From: Ferrimicrobium sp.
Lineage (GTDB): Bacteria > Actinomycetota > Acidimicrobiia > Acidimicrobiales > Acidimicrobiaceae
Reading direction: 5' to 3'
DNA: 64,000 nucleotides
Assembly (NCBI RefSeq): GCF_027364955.1
Contig: NZ_DAHXOI010000009.1
Span: 1-64,000, forward strand
A program made the position numbers and the translations under genes. The notes beneath the pieces are model-generated. The model did no database searches, was not told where the DNA came from, and worked only from the letters and a program-made list of their open reading frames with translations. Positions 44,476-51,810 of this stretch are shown here, piece after piece. Within the stretch, counting starts at the first letter, position 1, and every line of letters starts with the position of its first letter.

Positions 44476-44789
44476 GATATTCTCCCTTTTGAAGTTCGTA
44501 CTCTATAGACGGATGAGCCCCAAAAAAGGATACAAATGCGTGCGAGATGCGCCAAGAACTCGACAGCTGACACTACTTCTGACGAGAGCCTGGTGGGCTT
44601 GATCGGTGAGTGTCGCCGCCAAAGCCGGGGATGGTCCGTTACCTGCGGAGAGGAAAGATGGCGATATGATTGCTCAACTGCGACTATTCAGCTATGGTTG
44701 CCCAGTTTCGACTGAGCACGAACAACGCATGGGTGTCAACGGTCAATCCTATGGCACGCGCTTTTGAGGTACTACCAAGCGGTCGAAAT
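44476..44789. other. intergenic region
   Basis: It holds the leader of the DUF2892 gene (ribosome-binding site at about 44484-44492 on the minus strand). No gene, repeat or structured element was recognised. Confidence 0.35.
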
Positions 44790-45425
44790 TTACGAGGATG
44801 CCTGCACATGGGCACCGGTGGAACTCGCGACGAGCCAACTAGTCGCGGAGGATTGATGAATCACCCTGGTAATCTTGCTCAAGACCCACACGCCGAGTGG
44901 TGACAAAATCCAGACAAGAAGACCTCCAAAGATGAGTCCGGCCACGACGTCGCCGGGATAGTGCATCCCCACGTAGACCCTGCCAAAGGCGAGGAACACC
45001 CCAACTACAATCGCCAACAACGTCATGAGCCGATCACGGCTGAGCCAAAGGCCCACAATGACTGCACCAGCAATCGTTGCGTGTCCACTCGGGAAACTGA
45101 AACCATTGGTGCGGGTAAGTAGCACCTCGACATGGGCAAGGGTAAGGTAGGGGCGCCGCTCGGCAATCAATGGTTTCAAAACATCGTGCGAGATACCTTC
45201 GGCGATGATGGTGCCACCTGCCGCCCACAGCACCCTCGCGACGCTTCGTTCTGGGTTAGGACGGGAGCGTGCACGCCACCAAGCTGCGAGAAGCAAGAGT
45301 GCGAGGAGACCAATGCCGATCAGGTGCGCGTACCCAGCCATGAATCCATGTGCCCATGGGGTTGCGATAGCAAAGTGGTTGACATCGAGGTAGAGCTGAC
45401 GGTTTAGTTTGACGATCTCAGGCAT
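44790..45425 (-). CDS. PAP2 superfamily phosphatase
   Basis: This is a 211-residue membrane phosphatase with the three PAP2 motifs: KPLIAERRPYLT (KX6RP), FPSGHAT (PSGH), and GRVYVGMHYPGDVVAG (SRX5HX3D type). Five to six hydrophobic segments surround them. Substrates may be phosphatidic acid, PGP or undecaprenyl diphosphate. The ATG at 45425 with GGGAGG 4 nt upstream is preferred over the frame opening at 45443. Confidence 0.9.
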   Translation of the reverse strand: MPEIVKLNRQLYLDVNHFAIATPWAHGFMAGYAHLIGIGLLALLLLAAWWRARSRPNPERSVARVLWAAGGTIIAEGISHDVLKPLIAERRPYLTLAHVEVLLTRTNGFSFPSGHATIAGAVIVGLWLSRDRLMTLLAIVVGVFLAFGRVYVGMHYPGDVVAGLIFGGLLVWILSPLGVWVLSKITRVIHQSSATSWLVASSTGAHVQASS

Positions 45426-45595
45426 TCTGCCTCCCAACAACACGCTGCTGCCGTTCCGATGACGGAAGTTTAGCGATTGGTAACCGAATGTTTACCCTGT
45501 GCGGTGTCGTTGGGCGGCGCGCCGCAATGAACTGCAGACGATGAGCGCCGTCTGAGGGGAACCGGAGATCGGCAGGCAGTTGTCTGTTTCGCGAC

Positions 45596-46387
45596 TTAAG
45601 GCGTGGGCCGACCTTTGGCGACCTGTCTGGCGGTTCTCCATGAATCGAAATCAATGGCAACGACACGCTCTCCGTTGATGCCATGAGACGCATCGGAGGC
45701 AAGAAAGACGATCGGTGGGCCCATAATCTCAGGTGGAAGCGCCTGGTTGCGAAGCTCCTCGGGCGAGTCCTCGGGAATCATGCCCGTTACGGTCACCCCT
45801 CCGGGTAAAAGCGTGTTCACGGTGACTCCGGTACCATCGAGATCCTTGGCCATGATCTCGGCGAGTGCTTCAGATCCGGCACGGGACGGGCCGTAGGGCA
45901 CAAATCCCTGGCGTACCATCGTCTCACGGTTCATGGAGATCATGATGATCTTACCGGAGCCACGAGCTACCATTTTCGGAGCAACAGCGCGGGCGACGAG
46001 GAAGTAGCCAGTGAGGTTCGTAGCGATCACTGCTTGAAAACCCTCCACCGGCACCTCCCAGAATGGCAGTGGCTCCTCGAAAAAGCGAGGGTTGACGGTC
46101 CGCATCCCGATGCCTGCGTTGTTGACGAGTACATCGAGTTCGCCGAAGTGCTCGTAGACCTTCGCGACGGCTCCCGCGACCTCATCGCCGTCGCGCACGT
46201 CCATCTCGACCGGCAAGACATCGAAGCCCGAGGATGCGAAGTGCCGAACGGTAGTTGTGAGCCGAGTCCCGCCACGGGCACAGACGGCGACACGAGCTCC
46301 CTGCTCGAGTAAGGCTTTGGCCATCGCGGCTCCGATGCCACTCGATGCACCAGTGACCATCGCTGTTCGTCCTCGTAGTGTCTCCAT
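45596..46387 (-). CDS. short-chain dehydrogenase/reductase with YxxxR active site
   Basis: This is a 263-residue classical-type SDR. The cofactor loop is MVTGASSGIGAAMAKAL and the structural motif DVLVNNAGIG. At the active site, IIMISMN supplies Ser, but the usual Y-x-x-x-K is YGPSR, with Arg in place of Lys, which may alter activity. The substrate is unknown. The ATG at 46387 lies 7 nt after TAGCAT and has no Shine-Dalgarno, so leaderless transcription is likely; this also fits the N-terminus METLRGRTAM. The frame opens at 46504 without support. Confidence 0.9.
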   Translation of the reverse strand: METLRGRTAMVTGASSGIGAAMAKALLEQGARVAVCARGGTRLTTTVRHFASSGFDVLPVEMDVRDGDEVAGAVAKVYEHFGELDVLVNNAGIGMRTVNPRFFEEPLPFWEVPVEGFQAVIATNLTGYFLVARAVAPKMVARGSGKIIMISMNRETMVRQGFVPYGPSRAGSEALAEIMAKDLDGTGVTVNTLLPGGVTVTGMIPEDSPEELRNQALPPEIMGPPIVFLASDASHGINGERVVAIDFDSWRTARQVAKGRPTP

Positions 46388-46394
46388 GTAGACG

Positions 46395-46400
46395 ATGCTA
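46395..46400 (-). promoter_or_regulatory. putative -10 box of leaderless promoter (SDR gene)
   Basis: On the minus strand TAGCAT is followed by CGTCTAC and the ATG at 46387. Confidence 0.48.
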
Positions 46401-46472
46401 GCGCAGCGATTGGGAGGCTGGTCGCTCAAGCACAGCGTTCTGGTCGCACCGGGTTGCTCAAGGATTCGGAGG

Positions 46473-47384
46473 TCAATCGCTCGATTCGTGCGTTGTGGTG
46501 GCAAGCGATCGGGCGCGCAGTTGTGCCTCGCCTGCGGGAGTGAGTCCTACCATCCGCCAACCACGGTCCATGAATCCGCTGGCTTCGGCGACCCGTGCGG
46601 ATGCGAGGTTACTTGAGGCGTGAAGGTAGGTAGGAAGCATCCCGTCCTCCAGTACGCATTCAGCCGCCTGGGCAACCAACGCTTTGGCCAGACCACGACC
46701 TCTCGCCTCTGGTTCGGTTACGACAGCGAGTTCTCGGGCAAAGCGATCATGGTGTTTGAGCCCAACTCCTGCCACGACACGACCGTCTTGACCGTATGCC
46801 ACCAGCACCTTGCCCCCAAAGGGGTGAAGCCACTCAGGGATCTGACTGCTGTCTGCCGGTACCCAGACGCCAGGTCTTCCCAGGTTTGGTGCATGGAATG
46901 CAAAGCGAAAGTATGCCATGAAGCAATGATCTTCTTCGATTCCGAGACGATCCACAAGATGACCTACGACATCAGAGGGGCTTGCTTGGTGCCCACCATC
47001 GACCTGGGAATGCAGGTGCTCAGCGTTGGGAGAGAGCGGTTCGTTCGACGAACTGTGTCGGATTGATCGACGAGGATCGTGCGGCCCCCTCTGATCTCGG
47101 TCGCCTGGTGCCGGGCCGTCGGCGATCGCGGTGGCGATGGGGACGGCGTTGATGATCGGGTCGATGGAGATGAGAGTCCCAGCGGTAGGGGAGACGATGC
47201 CCAACAGTGCTCTGATTGAGCCATCCCACATCGGTTCGCGGCGACGAGGTGTTGGCACAATCTGGAAATCTTCGGTGGGGGGCCACGTCCCGAGGAGTTC
47301 AGTAAGGTGTTGGCCGAGGAGATCCCATCCGGTGTGGTGAAGACTGGCTGGTTCCAGGGGAAAGTCTCGCTCCACTCGTACCAT
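46473..47384 (-). CDS. GNAT family N-acetyltransferase
   Basis: This is a protein of about 303 residues. The C-terminal 110 residues are a GNAT domain: VAGVGLKHHDRFARELAVVT, then EPEARGRGLAKALVAQAA, the acetyl-CoA pyrophosphate loop (R/QxxGxG/A). The N-terminal half is a separate domain (TGWDLLGQHLTELLGTWPPT and onward) seen in two-domain actinobacterial GNATs. The substrate is unknown. The frame is open to 47576, but that part overlaps the divergent promoter and is low-complexity; I chose the ATG at 47384. A GTG three codons later, 7 nt after TAGAAT, is an alternative. Confidence 0.82.
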   Translation of the reverse strand: MVRVERDFPLEPASLHHTGWDLLGQHLTELLGTWPPTEDFQIVPTPRRREPMWDGSIRALLGIVSPTAGTLISIDPIINAVPIATAIADGPAPGDRDQRGPHDPRRSIRHSSSNEPLSPNAEHLHSQVDGGHQASPSDVVGHLVDRLGIEEDHCFMAYFRFAFHAPNLGRPGVWVPADSSQIPEWLHPFGGKVLVAYGQDGRVVAGVGLKHHDRFARELAVVTEPEARGRGLAKALVAQAAECVLEDGMLPTYLHASSNLASARVAEASGFMDRGWRMVGLTPAGEAQLRARSLATTTHESSD

Positions 47385-47575
47385 TCTAGGGCTGATGCTA
47401 TCGGATCTTGCATTCCAGTTCTCGACATGCTCGAGCCTGGATCGGCGAAATAACGAACAAAGGTGAGCCAGTGGTGGGCTGAGTGCGGATCCAAGCGATG
47501 CTCGCCGAGGTCGACTAAGGTGAACGCACGGGCTCATGTCCCATTGGGATCCTCTAAGCGAATCAAGGAGTGCCA

Positions 47576-48187
47576 TTGGCTATGGATCAGCCGGTTCCAC
47601 GTCGGAGGCGTTCTGGTGAAGAACGCTTTGAGAGGCGTCAGGCCCACCGAGGCAGATGGGTGAAGTGGGGGATGCTCGCCTTTGGGGCGCTTCTCATCCT
47701 TTCGATCCCACTTGAGCTCCATCAGTTCTCTCAGGCGCAAGCGCTTGGCGCCAAGGAGGTCGTCCTCCGGCCGAGTGAACTCCAGTTTGGTACCGCGCCA
47801 ATCGTCGACTTTGGTCCAAATGGTCGCACGGCGGTCGTTCATTTCGGTACGGGATCATGGATCAAGCCCGCTGCACGGCATCTATGTAACACGGTGGAGG
47901 CCTGGACTGGTGATGTGGAGCATATTAGAGTCGGGTTTTTGGAGACTCGTCAGGGGGCGACTGCGATTGTTGCGGCGTCGTGTCAGATGACCGATGGCTT
48001 CACTCGTCTTGTCATCGGGCGCTATGCTCCGCCGGGTGTACTGACTGCTGTCGTCTTGGCGGCCACCAAGAACGTAGCGATGGCGACCGTTATTGCCACA
48101 CCGCAAACGCTTTATTTAGAGAACCCGGTCTATGGGCAAGCCGCTGTTCCGAAGCGATTGACCAAGATAGCGATTGCCACGCTGTAG
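47576..48187 (+). CDS. hypothetical protein with one membrane segment
   Basis: This is a protein of about 203 residues of unknown family. A strongly basic N-terminus (PRRRRSGEERFERRQAHRGR) precedes one membrane helix (about 29-48, WGMLAFGALLILSIPLEL), and an extracytoplasmic domain of about 150 residues rich in beta-strand patterns follows. It is probably a membrane-anchored surface protein. TTG at 47576 is 5 nt after AAGGAG and is preferred; an ATG at 47582 is also possible. Confidence 0.75.
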   Translation: MAMDQPVPRRRRSGEERFERRQAHRGRWVKWGMLAFGALLILSIPLELHQFSQAQALGAKEVVLRPSELQFGTAPIVDFGPNGRTAVVHFGTGSWIKPAARHLCNTVEAWTGDVEHIRVGFLETRQGATAIVAASCQMTDGFTRLVIGRYAPPGVLTAVVLAATKNVAMATVIATPQTLYLENPVYGQAAVPKRLTKIAIATL

Positions 48188-48354
48188 CGGTCGTTGTTGC
48201 CAAGGCTCGGTGTGATCATGCTGATGGGCAACCAACACGCCGAAGTCGACGAGGGCTACATCCGTTCCATCGAGATTGCGGCGGCAAGTTCGCGCTCGCC
48301 GGTTCGTCAGGGGAACTCACGCTAGGAGGAGCTGACTGACCCGCGCAACGGAAC

Positions 48355-48615
48355 CTACGAGGGACGGGGAAGGAGCATCTCAAGCTGCAGATGGCCGACG
48401 GGGCAGGTGAGCGTGCGCGTCACGCCTTCAATGACCTGAATGCCCTCGACAACCTCACTACCGATCTCTGGGAGCGTCTCTGCCTGCAGCAACGCGATGA
48501 TGTCGTACGGCCCGGTGACATCATCAGCGCGGGTGACCAAGGGCAATGACCGTATGGCTGGCAGTACTTTCCCTACCGCTCCGATCTCTGTCTGGATTAA
48601 GACGTAGGCCTCCAC
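48355..48615 (-). CDS. stand-alone Lrp/AsnC ligand-binding (RAM) domain protein
   Basis: This is an 86-residue protein that begins MEAYVLIQTEIGAVGKVLPA and contains VTGPYDIIALLQAETLPEIG, the RAM/AsnC effector-binding domain. The N-terminal HTH of Lrp/AsnC regulators is absent. Such proteins form dimers or higher oligomers and may bind amino acids or modulate full-length Lrp-type regulators. The GTG at 48615 has AAGGAG 4 nt upstream. Confidence 0.88.
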   Translation of the reverse strand: MEAYVLIQTEIGAVGKVLPAIRSLPLVTRADDVTGPYDIIALLQAETLPEIGSEVVEGIQVIEGVTRTLTCPVGHLQLEMLLPRPS

Positions 48616-48794
48616 ACTTCTCCTTGCCTGCTCTGGTCCCTGGGACTAGACTACCGTAGTCGGAAGGCGATGCGTGGCGCTCATGGGCAACTTCAGCTCC
48701 CAGAGTGTTTGTGCGTCGGCATAGGTCATGGTCGTTCGCCTTTGCGATGGTTGGTTGGTGTCGCAAGGGACGGTAGGTAGAAGGTTCTGCAACT

Positions 48795-49070
48795 ATGGAA
48801 GGGTCCCAAGATGAGTGGGAGCAAAGGAGGCGTTATTTTCCCTCTGAACGTCGCTTCGACTATGACGATCCGCTGGCGCGTCTCAGGTTGACCCTGCATC
48901 GAGACGCCGTCGACGATGCTCGTGATTCCTATCGTGATCCGGCAACCGGTGCTACTGTCCTCTGCTCCACCACCCTATTAGATCAAGGAATCTGCTGCAG
49001 TCTTGGCTGTCGACACTGTCCCTATGTCGGTGGTCGCCGGTTGGTGATCCCTGGAATCGTGGACGAGTGA
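48795..49070 (+). CDS. DUF5522-like cysteine-rich protein
   Basis: This is a 91-residue protein whose last third has TTLLDQGICCSLGCRHCPY, matching the CxxxCxxCPY core of DUF5522 proteins, a possible metal site. The N-terminal half is polar. The function is unknown. The stop overlaps the GTG start of the next gene as GTGA, so it is translationally coupled to a lipoate ligase-like protein, hinting at a role near protein lipoylation or iron-sulfur chemistry (inference). Confidence 0.8.
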   Translation: MEGSQDEWEQRRRYFPSERRFDYDDPLARLRLTLHRDAVDDARDSYRDPATGATVLCSTTLLDQGICCSLGCRHCPYVGGRRLVIPGIVDE

Positions 49071-49747
49071 GGACCGATCGGCCGGCTCGATGGCGTACGG
49101 AGGCGGTCTCGTTGAGCACGGCTGGGCTCCACGATGCCTGGCCGGTCCTTGGCCATGAGGAGCGGCTTTGTCGGATTGGCGAACCTATTGACCGTGCATT
49201 GGTTCTTGGTTCGTCGACCGCTTCTCATGCTTTTGATCTCGAGCGAGCCAGGCGAGACGGTCTCACGGTGGTGCGCCGCGGCAGTGGTGGTGGGGCGGTA
49301 CTGGTCGAACCCGGATCCCAAATCTGGCTCATGCTGTATCTACGACTCGACGACCCGCTCGTGCCTTGGGACCTTGGTGCCTCTTTTCTTTGGTTAGGAG
49401 CTGTAGTAGCTGGTGTTCTTCGCGGTCTTGGGCTTAGAGCGGAGGTTGTCGAGGAGCGCCAGCCACGCACTGATCTTGGGCGCTTGATCTGTTTTGGCGA
49501 TCTCGGCTTTGGCGAGGTCACTGTTGAGGGTGCCAAGGTGCTTGGATTGGCACAACGGCGTTCCCGCGGCCAAGCGTGTTTCCAACTTTCGCTGTTGTGG
49601 TGGGAGCACCAAGGCGCTCTCCGCGATCTGCTCGTAGGCGATCAAATGCTGGATCAACCACTTCGAGTGGCTGGCCTATCACCGTTAGTTAGCGTTTCGC
49701 GGCAAAACCTGCAAGATCAGCTTGTTCGGGCCATCACTACGCTTTAG
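49067..49747 (+). CDS. lipoate--protein ligase A family protein
   Basis: This is a 226-residue protein of the BPL_LplA_LipB family. The ligand-site motif is VVRRGSGGGAVLVEPGSQIW, and ICFGDLGFGEVTVEGAKVLG followed by LAQRRSRGQACFQ corresponds to the GxGEVxxxGxKxxG...QRR region with the catalytic lysine candidate. It resembles actinobacterial LplA-like proteins that attach or transfer lipoyl or octanoyl groups. The start GTG at 49067 overlaps the preceding stop (GTGA). Confidence 0.85.
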   Translation: MRTDRPARWRTEAVSLSTAGLHDAWPVLGHEERLCRIGEPIDRALVLGSSTASHAFDLERARRDGLTVVRRGSGGGAVLVEPGSQIWLMLYLRLDDPLVPWDLGASFLWLGAVVAGVLRGLGLRAEVVEERQPRTDLGRLICFGDLGFGEVTVEGAKVLGLAQRRSRGQACFQLSLLWWEHQGALRDLLVGDQMLDQPLRVAGLSPLVSVSRQNLQDQLVRAITTL

Positions 49748-49820
49748 TCGTACATCAGTACGCACATAACCGCTTTCGGGTAAGAAATAGTCATGTTTTG
49801 ACCCTTTCGTGCCGAAATTT

Positions 49821-49855
49821 CGGGTGCCAGTGGGTAATTGTGGGGTAAAGTGGGG
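49821..49855 (+). promoter_or_regulatory. MraZ operator: TGGG boxes at 10-bp spacing
   Basis: TGGGT (49831), TGGGG (49841) and TGGGG (49851) lie exactly 10 bp apart; a degenerate CGGGT at 49821 extends the series. MraZ is known to bind three or more TGGGN boxes with this spacing and repress its own dcw operon. The boxes end about 35 bp upstream of the chosen mraZ start. Confidence 0.85.
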
Positions 49856-49890
49856 CCCATTGGTTGGTAGTGGAGAGGACAGTCCGTTCG

Positions 49891-50316
49891 GTGTGGCAGA
49901 CAGGTGAGGTAAAGGCGAAGTTTTTCGGTGGCTACACCCACTCTCTTGATCTCAAGGGTCGTTTGACACTGCCCGCTCGCTTTCGCACTAGCTTCTCTGA
50001 TCGATGTTATGCGACACCGTCGCAGTACGGTGATGCATGCATCGTCATCTGGACGGTCGAAGACTTTGATAGCTTCGTGAATGCGGTACCACCACAGAGT
50101 TGGGATGAGTCTCCCGAGCGTCGTCGGCTGCGTGTTTGGAGCCGTCAAGCTTTTGATATTGAGATTGACCGCCTCGGTCGCATTGGTTTGCCGCAGCCGT
50201 TGCGGACACTTGCGGGCCTCGATCACGAGGTTCTGGTCAATGGGGCGTTTGGAACCGTTGAGCTGTGGGATCCGCTCCGGTGGAACGAGTATCAAGAAAG
50301 CGCTCTCGGTGAGTAG
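49891..50316 (+). CDS. mraZ: transcriptional regulator MraZ
   Basis: This is the first gene of the dcw cluster. The protein (about 141 residues) has the duplicated AbrB-like MraZ fold: FFGGYTHSLDLKGRLTLPAR for the first DxxGR half and FDIEIDRLGRIGLPQPLRTL for the second. It binds TGGG boxes upstream and limits expression of the cluster. The start is uncertain: GTG at 49891 is closest to the family's N-terminus, with GGAGAGGA about 11 nt upstream; TTG 49864 and GTG 49870 are in frame. Confidence 0.92.
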   Translation: MWQTGEVKAKFFGGYTHSLDLKGRLTLPARFRTSFSDRCYATPSQYGDACIVIWTVEDFDSFVNAVPPQSWDESPERRRLRVWSRQAFDIEIDRLGRIGLPQPLRTLAGLDHEVLVNGAFGTVELWDPLRWNEYQESALGE

Positions 50317-51373
50317 CGCACATAAGGCAGCTGAGCCCTTCGATGGTTCACCTGGCCAGACTGACGACGCAGCTACAGCGCTGTGGGGGAGCCCTTTCGC
50401 ACACGCCCCAGTGCTCGCAGCCCGTGTCGTTGAGGGATTTAGCGAGCGTGTGAGTACCTCTGTCACGATCGTCGACGCAACCGTTGGCCTCGGCGGTCAT
50501 ACGCAACGAATGCTTGATGATCTCCCCTGGACCCATGTGGTCGGCGTCGACCGCGATCGACAAGCATTGGCTCGCTCACAAGAGCGGTTGGCACCCTATG
50601 GTGATCGCGTTCGACTTGTCCATGGAAGGTTTGGTGACCTAGCGGCCGCGACGGCGCCGATCACTCGTGTGGCTGGCGTCCTGGCTGACCTCGGAGTGTC
50701 GTCGATGCAACTCGATGATCCAAACCGTGGGTTTTCCTTTCGATTTGATGCACCACTCGACATGCGAATGGACCAAGACAGCGGTTCGATGACGGTGGCA
50801 CAGTACGTAGCCACGGTAGCACCACAGGATCTCGTCGATGTGTTGCGAGCGAACGGCGTTGGATCGCTGGCGAGGCGATACGCCGATGCGCTCAAGGATC
50901 AATTGCCCGCCACCACCGGTCAGTTGGCCGAGGTGATTGCGACGGCAACGCCAGCGCGACTCCGAGGTGGTCGTCTGCATCCAGCCACCAAGGTCTTTCA
51001 AGCGCTACGCATCCGTGTCAACCAGGAGGAGGAGGAGCTTGTCCACTTCCTGCCGGCCGCGTTCTCCCTACTTGACTCCGGCGGTGTGCTGCAGGTAATC
51101 AGCTATCACTCGGGTGAGGACCGATTGGTCAAGCGCTTTGCGCGTCTTGTTGAGACAGGGGGTTGTCTCTGTCCACCCCGAGTCGGTTGTACCTGTGGGG
51201 CTCGGCCGGTTGGTACCCGCCTTACCCGACACGCTATCGTTCCCTCCGAGGAGGAGCTCACCCATAATCCCCGTTCGCGGAGCGCCCGGCTGCGGGTACT
51301 GCGACGTAGTGCCGACGACATCACTGAGGCGATCAAACGTTACTGGGAGCAGGTCCCCTCATGGCACGGGTAG
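50309..51373 (+). CDS. rsmH: 16S rRNA (cytosine-1402-N4)-methyltransferase RsmH
   Basis: This enzyme methylates C1402 of 16S rRNA in the ribosomal P site. The protein is 354 residues. Motifs: FAHAPVLAARVVEGF, SAM site IVDATVGLGGHTQRML, GVLADLGVSSMQLDDPNRGFS and HPATKVFQALRIRVNQEEEE. The GTG at 50309 overlaps the mraZ end by 8 nt. The frame is open to 50081 inside mraZ, but that extension has no homology. The stop overlaps ftsL by 13 nt. Confidence 0.95.
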   Translation: MSSAHKAAEPFDGSPGQTDDAATALWGSPFAHAPVLAARVVEGFSERVSTSVTIVDATVGLGGHTQRMLDDLPWTHVVGVDRDRQALARSQERLAPYGDRVRLVHGRFGDLAAATAPITRVAGVLADLGVSSMQLDDPNRGFSFRFDAPLDMRMDQDSGSMTVAQYVATVAPQDLVDVLRANGVGSLARRYADALKDQLPATTGQLAEVIATATPARLRGGRLHPATKVFQALRIRVNQEEEELVHFLPAAFSLLDSGGVLQVISYHSGEDRLVKRFARLVETGGCLCPPRVGCTCGARPVGTRLTRHAIVPSEEELTHNPRSRSARLRVLRRSADDITEAIKRYWEQVPSWHG

Positions 51374-51810
51374 TTGCACTTCCACAGAGCCCGCCGAGAG
51401 AACGACCACGTCGCCAACGGCCTGAACTAGTACTAGTTGCGCCGACCCGGCGAGTGGCCAAGTCGCACACGCTACGCAACATCGTGATCTATCTGATCGC
51501 CATTGCGTTGATGGGGATGGTGGTGCTCGCACGCATCGCGATCGAGTTAGAGGAGTCGTCGGTTGGACAGCTCCAGACAGAGATTACCCATGCCCAGCGC
51601 ACGCAGAGCGATCTCCAACTCGAAGTAGCGCAACTCTCATCACCAGAGCGCATCATGAGTTATGCGAGTGCCCATCTCCATCTGACGCTACCGAACTCCG
51701 TTGAGGTCGTTTCCGGTACGAGCACCAAGCACGCGGTTCCCCTGCCTCAGTCAGAGGCGACGAACCCAAGCCTTCCACTCCCAGCGGGGGAGGTGTTGAG
51801 TGGCAACTAA
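51361..51810 (+). CDS. ftsL: FtsL-like cell division protein
   Basis: This is a 149-residue bitopic membrane protein in the ftsL position. It has a basic proline-rich cytoplasmic part, one membrane helix (about 41-61, IVIYLIAIALMGMVVLARIA), and an extracytoplasmic coiled coil (LQTEITHAQRTQSDLQLEVA followed by QLSSPERIMSYASAHL). The last motif is typical of FtsL/DivIC-type proteins that link FtsQ and FtsI/FtsW. It overlaps rsmH and ftsI. Assignment rests on topology and position. Confidence 0.85.
   Translation: MARVVALPQSPPRERPRRQRPELVLVAPTRRVAKSHTLRNIVIYLIAIALMGMVVLARIAIELEESSVGQLQTEITHAQRTQSDLQLEVAQLSSPERIMSYASAHLHLTLPNSVEVVSGTSTKHAVPLPQSEATNPSLPLPAGEVLSGN

Noticed and set aside
46473-47576. 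367-residue version of the GNAT protein
   Set aside because: The first 64 codons overlap the divergent promoter region and have no homology features; ATG 47384 is preferred.
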